A stretch of 64,000 nucleotides of DNA from Asterochloris sp. CNOR1 (taxonomy: Eukaryota > Chlorophyta > Trebouxiophyceae > Trebouxiales > Trebouxiaceae): contig OZ017758.1 of the NCBI GenBank assembly GCA_963969365.1, positions 310,001 through 374,000 on the forward strand, read 5' to 3'. Each line of letters opens with the position of its first letter. Within the stretch, counting starts at the first letter, position 1. Made by a program: the position numbers and the translations under genes. This document shows, piece by piece, positions 33,590 to 44,100 of this stretch. The notes under the pieces are model-generated. The model saw only the letters and a list, made by a program, of their open reading frames with translations. It was not told the DNA's origin and ran no database searches.

Positions 33590-36500
33590 TCAGCTATTGC
33601 TTAAGCAACAGGCACACAAATGCATCACACACATAGCCGGGCTCACACAGCCATAAGCTACCGGCAGCCTGCATGGATTAAGCCCAAGGCTGCAGCAGGC
33701 GGGACAAGCACTATAGGCACTGGCAGTGCAGCCAGCACCCACGAATTGGACACAGGACTTGAGACCGTGGCAACACTGGCAGGCTGGGGACTGCATGCGG
33801 GCATCACACCAGCTGCAAGCGCCATGACAACCAGCCAATCCAGCAGCATGCTGGACCAGGCTTGCCACAGGCTGGCAACAGGCAGACAGCAGTTGTGGCA
33901 CTCGATTGCCTTGTCCATGGGCCTGGCTGGAATCAGGCTAGCAGGCAGCCAAATTGGGACACACCGCGCAGCATGGAAGCAACCAGCACTCACGTGGCCA
34001 CCAGACAAGCTGCCAGCGCCACAACAATGGGCCAGGCCAACAGCAGGCTGGACAATATCCTGACCAGCAGCGAGAAGTTGAATCCATGCCTCCCGTCCAG
34101 GGTACCAACCACTAAGATGGCGCCCAGCTGCAGCAGCAGCTATACACATGTTTCGTACGACCGTGGGCTGCATTTCACGCCCATCGCCGAGATGGCGGCA
34201 AGGGGCAGCAGCGGCCATGGGGCACAGGCAGCTTGGTGGGCTTAGCAAGAGTGAGGAGGCTGGAGTGTGCATCAGCCCTGTCCAGACGCTGCCCAGAACT
34301 GTGGTCAGGGGGCTAAAACCGCCAGGTGAGTCAGGTTCGGGGTGCAAGTGATCGCTCGGACTTGGGTGGTGCAGTGCTGGTTAATGTGTGCACACCATTG
34401 GTCTGCAGAAACTCGTGCAGCTCCAGGATCGCACTGCAATGCAGCTTGCATGCGCCAGGGGTGCACAGATGCTGCTGCAAAGGCAGGTGCAGGTACCCAG
34501 CCTCAGAGCAGAATGATTAGTTGCAACCCCTGCCACAAATCTGCAGGAGTGCAGTGTCTGTGCAATTGCTATTGGTTATCCAAGCAGCTGAGGGGTCACT
34601 TGCCTGGACATACGTATGTGACAGGGAAACCTCGATGGCGTCGGCGGTGATACGCGTGAGGCAAGCGGCCGTCAGGACTGCAAAGGCTCTAGCTGGGGAG
34701 AAATGCATCAGCCGGACGCCTGAAAACACAAAAGCCAGGGGGACTTGCAGCAGTGGTACGCCAGGGCAGCAGTTCTCTGAGCCACGCAGGAGAAGAAAGC
34801 ACCACACAGCAGCCTGCTTATTCCGGGCACCGACTGCGGTGATCATGCGAGTACAAGCCATAGCAGCAGTCAATCCCACTGGCCCATGGCATCTGAGGTA
34901 GTGCACATCAAAGAGGGTTGCGGGCAAGCTTGACGGAGACGCACCAACAGTGGTTGTCATGCGCTGGCTGCCAAATACGGTGCCCACCCCCATGGCCACA
35001 GCTGGAACGCACCCAAAACCCCAGGGAATCACCACATCGTCTGGCACTGAGTCCAGGATAGAGACTTGAATGACCTGCAGAGTCTCAACAAGTACTTAAT
35101 TCTGTGACTGAGTCGGGCTGATCTCAGGAAGCTGGCTCTCATGCAAAACGCCTTTGTCTGGGGAATGACCTCCATGGCCACTTTACACCTGGTGAATCTC
35201 AAACATGACGCCGACACAAATGGGAACATGCTACGTGCTGCTCACTGAGAGGGCCAAAATGGTAAGCTTCTAGCTACAAGCATGGACTCCCGCCAGGCAT
35301 CAGCCATTCCCACAGGAATGCAGGGCTGCAACATTGATTAGCAGCAGGGCAGCAGGAGGTGAGCACAATACATGCCCTTGCCGGCAGCAGGGTTCAGATC
35401 AACTTCAGAAGCGGCTGCCGCTGCTTGCCTGCGAATAGGCGCCAGCAGCCGAGCCAATCAGTATAGCGCCCTGCACCACTGACAGGGCGGCTGCCAAGAG
35501 GACCTGCACATCGCCATGAGATCGCCATGAGGAGGTGGAGCTGTTAATGGAGTGGACTGGCAGCCCAAAGTGGTACCGCCTGGCAAGCCAGTAGTCTGAT
35601 TGTCACAGATCCAGCATGTCAAGTCGGTTTCTGCAGAATTGCCATGTCCACACATGCACGTACATGTATCCAGCTCACATGAGGCCAAACAACAGTGCTT
35701 CCCACAAGCGAGCCCTCGTTGACTCGCAGACAGCAGGTGTCCCACACCACCAGCACACGTGCACAGAGCTTGCAATACTTGAGGAGCCCTAGGAAGACAT
35801 GCAGCAGGCCTCAGGCTCCTTCCAACACACAGGCTGCCGCCGCATCCTCCAGTGCTCACCAGCAGCAAAGCAGGCCTCCTCACACCGGGGGTGTTTAGAC
35901 ACCTTGGGCCTCTCCACACAGCTGCAGCATGCTGCCCTGCTACAACACCACACTTTCCAGTGCTTACCAGCAGCAGTTGACAGCAGGCCTCCTCTACAAA
36001 GCTTTGAGTGGTCCCACCAGACAGAAAGCGGCATGCTGGGTAGCCAAGTGATGCGCAGGAACAGAAGCATGCCTGAGGAATGTGGCACTGCTGGAACTTG
36101 TTGGTCAGCCGTCAATTTGAGGATATGGGCTGTCCAGCAGGGGCCAGAAGCAGGCCCCTCCAGTACCCAGGCTGCTCCTGACCACCCAGCCTGGATAAGT
36201 GGTCCAGCAGGCAAGCAAGGTGGGCAGTCTCACCGACAACTTCTGGAAGCACGCCTCTGTGTCCTGGTTGAACACCTCAGCCGACTCGTGCATGATCTTG
36301 AGCCGGCTGTCTTGCAGGATGGCTGCGTGCACATCATGCTGCAGGAAGCGTTTCAGAAAACGGGTGGTGGTCTTCAGCGCGCTCCCTTCCGGCGTCTCGT
36401 TCAGGCCCAGCTGCTCGAACTGCTCAGGTAGCCGCTCCTCAGCATTCTGCAGGCAGGCTCAGCGTCCTGTGACAGATGAGATGGTGCTCTGGGGGCAGCA

Positions 36501-39500
36501 TGCTATCAAGCAGCTCCACCAGCGGCGCCTCGGCCCTTTGCAAGCAACTTGAGGGTGACCAGCTCCTCGAAATTGCCTGGGCGGCTGGTCCTCCCTGAAC
36601 TCGTGTGCTGCAGCTTTATGTCACAAGGATCCATTGTGGGTGCACCAGTTGCAAGGCCTGAGCAGCATGCGCCTCCGCATGCTGCAGGCACTGCTGCAAA
36701 ACTTGCAAGGTAGTGGTTGGCACCTTTCCGCCAGGCTTGCCGTCCAGGCTGAGGTCCTCATGCTGCGCAGGCAGCTGCTCCTCAACATAGTGCAGCATGA
36801 GGCGACAGGGAGTGGGCAGTGCCTCTGCGTGCTGCAGAATATGCTTCAAGAAGTGGTGTGCTGGTGAGGACGCTCCCTTCAGTGCAGTTGTCCCGGCCCA
36901 GCTCCTCCAAATGCTCAGGCAGCTGGATGCTGCAGGCAGACAACCTGGCAATCGGCCCCCTCCAAGCACTGCGCAACAAGGCCCCATGCCACCGCACCCC
37001 ACCTGCTGCAAGCCAGAATGTTGCAGGCTTCATGGCTGCACAGCCACCTGCATGTCTGCAGGCAAGTGCGCCCCTTGTTGGGTGTCTCTGGTGGCCGCAC
37101 ATTGGCAGGAGCCTTGTGTATGGCATGCAGTCCCTCTACAGGGCCCCACCTTGCACAGGGCAATGTGGAGCTGCTTGCTGCCTTAGCTGCAGATCAGCCC
37201 CCGTGCCAACATACGCGATCCCCATCTCAGCCTTGATCATCCCCACAGCCGCCGCATCTTGGCGCGTAGCACTCTTTGCAACACAGGCAGCCCCTTCTGC
37301 ATGCACGCAGCCGCTGCACCTTGCCCAAAGGCTTCGAAGTGGCGTGCAGCTGGAAGTCTGGGTGCAGGACCAGCCCCCTGTCAGCATGATCAGTCCCTGC
37401 CTCACCTTTTTGCTTGTCCACAGTTGCTGCACCTTGACAAGAAGCACTGCTGGCAGCACAGAGCAACCTTGCCTGCATGCACGCAGCTGCCTCCCGCTCA
37501 GCTTGGCGTGCAGCCGGCTATCTGACTGCAAGTCTGCCTCCCTGAACCCCTGAGTCAGCGGTGTGAGCGCTAGCAGCTGAACACGCCCCTCCCAAAACGC
37601 TAAGCCTCAGGGCAGCCATTCCCCACCTGCCTGGTGCACGCTAGCCTGCCGCAGGCAGTTGATAAGCGGCGGAGCAATAGCACCATACCTGCTGCTGCAA
37701 GCCGGCTTGTAGCAGAGTACTCGATTGCCAAGCGGGCCTGCAGACGACAGCCCGCCGAGCCCTGCACAGCTGCCGCACCTTGCCTGAGGCCTTGAGCTTG
37801 TCCTGCTGGCTGTCCGACTGCAGAGCCGCCTCATACTTCCTGTGAACCATCGGCGTCAGCGCAACCAGTAGCGCACTGCAGACCATCCCGCCTGTGCAGC
37901 TGATGAGGATCACCATTTTGGCATCCAGGTTCAGCGCAGGGGCAAAGTGGTCCTGAACTGTGCTCAGCATGTTGGCGATGGTGCAGACCACGAGAGTGAA
38001 GGTCACCATGGCCAAGAAAGGCATGGCCTGCAGCGCAGTTGTGCCAGCTCGTGAGGATGACAGCTGCCGGACAGTGTGGCGCTCGACCGCAGAGATGCTG
38101 GCAGGCTTCAGGGGCAGAGCAGGCGCATGATGAGCTGCAGTGAGTTGGAGGAGCATGGTGCTGGGCTGTGCTGAGCATGTCAGCATGGCACAGGCAATCC
38201 TATTCATGTTGAGCACAGCCCACAAAGGCATGGCCTGCATGCAAAGGCAATATGCAGGCATAAGCAGCAATGCATGGCGGCACCAGTGCGGAGGATTGGG
38301 GTCAGCACAGGTACTGGGGGGCCTGGTCTGCAGGGCAGAGGCATTATGCAGGCATGAGCAGTGATGCACGGCGGCAGCAGTGCAAGTGACTGGAGCAAAG
38401 ATCGGCTCAGCCACCAGGGACATATCCTGCAGGGCGTGCAGGCATCGGCATTTGGGCCAGAGCTGCTGGGCAGTTGACGAGATCAACTTCAGCCTAACAG
38501 GAGCATGGAGGCCTGCAGCGCTATAGGATGTGGTTCAGGCTGTAACCTTCCCCGCTGCAGTCCGCTGCCCAAGAGCCCACACAGCGTGGCTTCCCCCCAC
38601 GTCCAGCCTTACCTGCAGGGCGAGGTGCAGGCTGTGCTCCCTCCGGAGCAGAGCGCTGCGTAGGGTCAGGAACCCTAGCGCAGCCAGGATGGCGGCCCAC
38701 AGGGGAGACACGAGTGTGATCAGAAGCTGCTTGGCCACGCCTGTCACAAAGGGGAAGCTGTGCACGTTGCCTACTCCCCACTGCACTCCACCGACGTTCA
38801 CGGGCAGGATGGCACCGAGCAGGGCCGCAGCTGCAGTAGGGGACGGCAAGGTCTGAGAGTCCTTCAGAGCATGAAGGAGGGTGACAGCCGAGCAATGTCC
38901 CGTCTTGTCCTGAAAGTGGGAGTACAGCCCCGTGTTGTGCCTTGCTCACCATTCATGATAACGTGCTTGCATTCATTCATGCTGCTTAGCATCATAGCAG
39001 GACATCATGCTGGGCAGAGGCAGCTTGCAGATTGCACACTGTCAGCTTACCAGGTGACGTTTGGTGGCCAGCAGCACATGGAAGAAAGCCCAGCTCGGTG
39101 ATCAGCTGTACACATCAAGGCTCACCGACCAGCAGGGATGGTGACAGAGGGATGCCATGCCAGCCGAAGAACACCAGCACCGCTCCACTCACAGCCGTAG
39201 CTGACACGCAGCAGTAGATGGTCTGCACCAGCAGCAAAGCAGCCCCTCAACAGACTGCTGTGCAGACTGCAGATGGCTTGTGGTGCCGCATGCGGCATCT
39301 TGCTGCTCTGCATGTGCCGCGGCACCCACGCCGCAGAGACTGGTTCGCAGCGCCAGCAGCAGCAAGGCTGTGCCTCAGCATGCTGTGGCTATGCAGCATA
39401 AAAATCTGCAGCTGCAGCAAGAGTGCCGCCGCATGCTTTGTTTGCCACGCAGCAGCATAAGGTCCACAGCTGCAGCCGGGCCATACCTCAGCAAGTCGTG

Positions 39501-40347
39501 GCTGCCACACGGCAGAAGCTGATATGCAGCAGCAGCAAGGCAGTGCTTAGCACAAGTGCAGGCTGGTGAGGCTGCGGTGGTGTGCACGACATTGCAGTGT
39601 CACGCTGTGCAATGGCCTCTGGTGAGTTCCTCTGCCACCAGACGTGGCAGCCGCACAGCAGAAGATGGTCTGCAGTTGCAGTGGGGCGGTGCATCAGTGC
39701 AAAGGCACGCTGTGTGAGGCTGCAGGCAGCATCTGTGGTGCCATGCCTCATGTACACCCTGTGGCGCATGGAGTCGCTCAGCCAGATCAGCCACCTCCAA
39801 GAAGGTGGTCTGAAAGCAGCAAAGCATCAGCAGGCAACTATGAAAGCTGCCGTCTGCTGCAAAGCAGCCTGTGCAGTGCCCTGCCCTTTGCAAGCTCTAC
39901 AGTGCAACACGCTGCTACTTGAGAGGTGAGCAAGGCCTCGACTTTTGGCAGCGTGCCAGAAGCACGTGAGCAGAGTATGTGTCTGCAGCCACCCAAGTAC
40001 TGAGCTGTGCCTCACAATGTCAGGCTTGTTCGTGAAGCTGCCAGGCAGGGCGATGCCCAGATAGGCTTGGACGTCCTGGTGCTGGAACGCCAGGGCACCA
40101 ACAAGTATGCACACACATCCGATGACAGTGCATCGAGAGTGGGACAGGGCCTGCAAGGACCAGACAGAGATGACATCATGGGACTGTGGACAACAAAAAA
40201 CAAGACCATGCCTCCTTAGCAGGCACGAACCTTGGCTCCAATTACTGGGCCCCAAGTCAGTGCAAAAGTGACAGCCCCACAGCTGAATCCCAGGGTGAAG
40301 CTGCCAACTGCGCCCAGGAGGAGCAGCCAAAGGAAGGACAGTGCCAT
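33590..40347 (-). CDS. PHO4/PiT-family phosphate transporter homologue with degenerate signature motifs
   Basis: Minus-strand gene, 11 exons: 40231-40347, 40016-40150, 39126-39222, 38613-38830, 37779-38027, 36234-36446, 35429-35503, 34945-35074, 34604-34719, 33994-34127, and a poorly defined last exon to ~33590. All junction phases agree, giving about 495 residues before the last exon. The layout is the inverted duplicate of the eukaryotic PTB/PHO89 group: N-terminal half (LGAVGSFTLGFSCGAVTFALTW, FTNKPDI, GIPLSPSLL, LLGAILPVNVGGVQW), large central loop (EEQ-rich, IMHESAEVFNQDTEACFQ), then C-terminal half (VLLAAALSVVQGAILIGS, FSPARAFAVLTAA, GAILVVGTLDGRHGF). The GANDVAN boxes read GAVTFAL (24-30) and GAILIGS (355-361), so both essential Asp residues are missing. 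It keeps the fold pattern but probably not classic Na/H-phosphate transport. Confidence 0.78.
36470..36930 (-). repeat. Three decayed copies of PHO4-like exon 6 in the preceding intron
   Basis: The true exon 6 (36234-36446) begins ...GAGGAGCGGCTACCTGAG. Similar stretches with gaggagc.gctgcctg and cctgg(ac)..ggaa occur on the same strand at about 36.90, 36.78 and 36.58 kb. They have frameshifts and no full splice pairs. Unit length is about 130-160 bp. Confidence 0.65.
37180..37560 (-). repeat. Copies of the exon 5 donor region of the PHO4-like gene
   Basis: Exon 5 ends ggcaagGTGCGGCAGCTGTG (minus strand, 37779). Downstream intron sequence repeats tcaaggtgcagcaactgtgg and ggcaaggtgcagcggctgcg at about 37.43 and 37.32 kb. 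Confidence 0.55.
38090..38250 (-). repeat. Decayed copy of the 5' part of PHO4-like exon 5
   Basis: The minus strand at about 38240 reads gcatgcaggccatgcctttgtg, matching the exon 5 start (gctgcaggccatgcctttcttg). It is followed further on by acatgctcagcacagcccag, matching acatgctgagcacagttcag of the exon. The copy is not open. Confidence 0.65.
39230..39690 (-). repeat. Decayed copies of the 5' part of PHO4-like exon 3
   Basis: Exon 3 starts cag|accatctactgctgcgtg (39222). The minus strand has cagaccatcttctgctgtgcgg near 39675, atatcagcttctgccgtgtggc near 39525 and weaker relatives between, at roughly 150-bp spacing. Each retains the preceding cag. Confidence 0.6.
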
Positions 40348-41184
40348 CAATCAGTTCTGCATAGGCAAAATCACAATGCTGGCGGTGGCAGCTGTGGAGT
40401 CATGAGTACTAGGTCGACCAGGCTGCAATCTTCGGAAGCTTGCTTATGCAGCCTGATGGTGTGCAGCAGCTGGCAGCAGCTGATCAGCAGACCCAGTGGC
40501 AGTGAGGCTCAGCCACGGCAGCTGTATGGCTGCCTAGTGGAGGATGCTGGGGCGTACCATTCATCCTGCTTGATGGTGACAGGCCAAGCCTTGGCCGCTG
40601 TCGAGGTGATCAGCAGCCAACTCTAGGAGGGTGCTGCAGTGCAGCTTGTAGCGACAGTTGATGCAGTGCAGTATGCTTTCAACTTCACTGGGCTGAGCAG
40701 TGATATGTGTGGCGGCAGCAAGTGGATTTTATTGCACCAAGTCATGACTTCAAAGTTGAAGTTTAAAATCTTCCATGTGAGGCTCACACACTACCTCCCA
40801 GCATCTGTTGAGGCCTTTGAATAATGGTGTACTCTGCTGAGACCAACACTAAGTCACTTGTGAGAGTCAGGTCAGAAGACGAGGCAGGTTGGTCCAGTCA
40901 TGCAGTCAAGCTGAGGTAGGCTGACTGGACACGCGACAGGTTGACTGAAACCGGAAGATGTGCAGCTCTAGGCTGCTAGCGCCTTATCTGCGCGCAGGAA
41001 TGCGCGGCGAAGTGTGCGTCGCTGCCTGCACACACCATCATATATACTCAGCTTGCACAGGATGTGCTGCTAGTACCCAGCACGACGACTCTTGCAGCTG
41101 CCGCACACAGGAGGCAGCCCACCATGATGTCAGGTGCAGGCACACAGCACCGGCCTGCAGCTGCAGTTGGCATGGTACACTGAC
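40348..41184. other. Between PAM2 gene 3' end and PH04-like start
   Basis: This holds the PHO4-like promoter and the 3' end of the upstream minus-strand gene. A last short exon of that gene could lie at 41038-41180, but I cannot define it. Confidence 0.4.
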
Positions 41185-44100
41185 CTGGCATTCAGCTGAG
41201 GGCTCAGCCTGCCGCTGGGGTGCCGCCGCCCAGTGCCCTGAGATCAGAGCAGTATCTTTGAGCCATGAGAGCACCTGCTGGACCTGCTTGCACAGGCTCT
41301 CAGCAATCTGAACCAGTCTGTGCCTAGGACGGCACATTTGCTTGGTGAGGTGAGCAACCCCAGGCCGGGAAGCCAGCAGGCACACGACAAGGATCAGCAG
41401 AGATGGGCTCTCCCTGGTACAAGACTCCGAAGGTGCACAATGATGCACAGCCCTCAGCGCTTGGTAGACGCACACACTGAGCCAGACGCGCACAAGAACA
41501 CACAGGCTGCACCCGGTAGATGCGCACACTGAGTCTACTCCAGCAGGTGCACACAGAGTGCACCTTTTGACCAGCCCGCTCCTCGCTCACAGTCCTGGGC
41601 ACATACCCCAGCGTCGGCAGACCGTACGACTCCATCACCTCAGCCAGCTCGCAGAACTCGTCAGGTAGGCTCTGACCCTGCACCCCAGGCTGGGGAGCTG
41701 TCAGGCTGAGCAGAGAGGCTGCTGCATCGTGAAAGGTGGGCACCAGGGCAGAGGCTCCTGCTGCAGAGAAGAGCGGCAGGGAGCTGCCGGCAGAAGCAGC
41801 ACTGCCTGCAGATTGGAGGCTGCGGCCACCAGTTCATGTTCTTGACCCTAACAAAGCTGTGAAACAGCAAGTGCGGTTTGTAGGCGTCAGTGACCATGGC
41901 ATGCAGCGTCTGCCTTGAGACACTCCTTGACGCACATAGCCAGAAGGCCCTGCCTCCTACGTGCACAGCAGGGGCTGCCAAGGCGTGCACTGGCCAACCC
42001 CCTGAACAGGCACTTTGCAGATGCAGGCCTGCCTGCACAGTGGCAGCCGTGGCGGCCTGCAGCAACTCCGCAAATCGCTCCACATAGGTGTGCTCCTCCC
42101 CTGGAGCGCCGGATGGTGTGCTGGGCCCCTCTGAGTACCCTGGGCTGCTGCTGCTGGCGTGGGACAGGGGGCTCAGCTGGCGCAGGTGCATCAGCCCAGG
42201 CGTCCCACTGCGGCTGCGCTGCTGCATGGCCACAGGGGACACGCCTGCCACTCCTGCAGGTTAGCAGCAGGTGGTGCTTCAAAGCAGGGCAGGCGTTGCT
42301 TTCGGATTGCGGTGAAGCTCGCAGGGCAGGCGTTGCTGCCTGACTAAGGCGAATCCACGAGGGACACGCCTGCCACTCCTGCAGGCTGGCACGCAGGGCT
42401 TCAGAGCAGGGCATGCAGTGCTGTTGCAACCTGCAGCCTGGCAGGCACGACTCTGCCTGGGAGCCTGGCAGGCACTGCCTCATGAAGCAGTTGGCGCAGC
42501 TTGTGTCAACACGCTTGTGCGATCACAGAGCGTGCTACCAGGGGGAGCTTGGCCAGGGAGGGCAGGCAGTGCGCGGCCATGCACAGTGGCCCCAGCTCGT
42601 GTCAGGGCATCAGCTGGTGGGTGGGGGGAGCCCACCTGGAGCCTCAGCGCTGGACACATCCCCACGGGCAGCTGCCAGAAAGCTCCGGGCGGCCGCTGGC
42701 GTCAGCGCTGCAGCCGGCGGGGCCTGCACAGCCCGCGCAGTGGCGTCCGCCTGCAGCTGATGCTGCTGCCTGCAGCAGTGCAGGCCCCCCTGAGGCCCCA
42801 ACTGAAAGGGCGCAAAGCAGGGTGCCTCTACTGTTACGAAAGGGCCTGCATGTAGAATGACCACAAGTGCACCTTCTTGGCACAATCACATGTGAATGCT
42901 GCCTGACAGTGTGTGGCCTGAACGGGGCCTGAACGCCAGGCAGTGCATCTTTTGGACGCAAGTCTGGATGACAATGCTGCGCAGATGCATGATGGGTGGG
43001 CCAGCTCGCGGCATGGCAGACTGTGTGCTGTGGCAGCCGGACAGTGCCTCAGCCAGCCAGGGGCAACAGGCAGCATTGTGATCCTGGTCTGGTGGGCAGA
43101 GGGCCCCATAATGGCATCCCTCAAGCACAACCTGAGGCCCCTCCGACCCATGTTGCCAACTAGGCAGAGGTATGCCATGCAGCAGCAGACGTGCTGCCTG
43201 CCAGACCCAAAGCTCCGCAGGACTCCTCACCTGGGCTGGGGCTTGACCAGGCGCTGCCTGCCGGCCTCAGCTGGCACCTCCACGCCTCCCGAGCTGGGCG
43301 CTGCAGCCGCTGCAGTCAGCGACCCCAGCTGAGCTAACGCAGGCCCTGCGCTGTGGGCCCCCATGCCCGACACCCTGCTGGCCGGCGACGTGCTCAGCAT
43401 CTGCTGACCCACAGGCTTGTGCAGATCCTCCCATCCCGCCTGCGCAGCCCAGGGCGGTGGGTGCAGCTCCTGCCGCAGCGGCGACCCCACAGCTGCACTG
43501 CCTGCACCTGCTGGCACCGCGCGGTCCCCCTCTCCTGCAGGGCTGCCAGCTGCCGCACCCCCTGCTGCAGCGGCTGCACGGTCTGCCGGCCCATGCCCCT
43601 CCTTGGGCCCTGCTGCATCCAGCTCTGCCGGGGCCTGCGGGCTGTCTGCCTGCCCATGCCCCTCCTTGGGCCCTGCTGCATCCAGCTCTGCCTGAGCCTG
43701 CGGGCTGTCTGCCCCCGCGAGACCCTCCTGGCCCCCATCCTGACTGCCCACCTGCCTGGACTGTGCTGTGTCAAACCAGGCGCCAGCCTGATGCTGGGCC
43801 TGCGGCCCCAGATGTGGCCACTGCTGCTCCCAGGCCTCCTCGCTCATGGCCTGCGGGCGCTCCTGCAGGCACCGCCTCAGAGTTGCCTGCTGGCAGCTTT
43901 AGCTTTTGCGGGAAGGTTGTGTTTTGCTGATGGCAGCCAGGTGCTCCTGCAGGCGGCACACTGACTTGTGCATTGATCAAGGCTCAGCAGATCTGAGCGC
44001 ATGTCCCTGCAGGCAGCACAGCAACCTCTCGCGGGGAACCTGTCAGAGCTGAGCTCCTCTGCAAGTATGCAGCGTGCCAATTGTAACTGACGGCCACCAC

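Noticed and set aside
34945-35074. DUF1275/YoaK membrane family
   Set aside because: First impression from a single hydrophobic exon. Chaining exons in phase showed it is the GG-x-G membrane segment of the PHO4-like protein.
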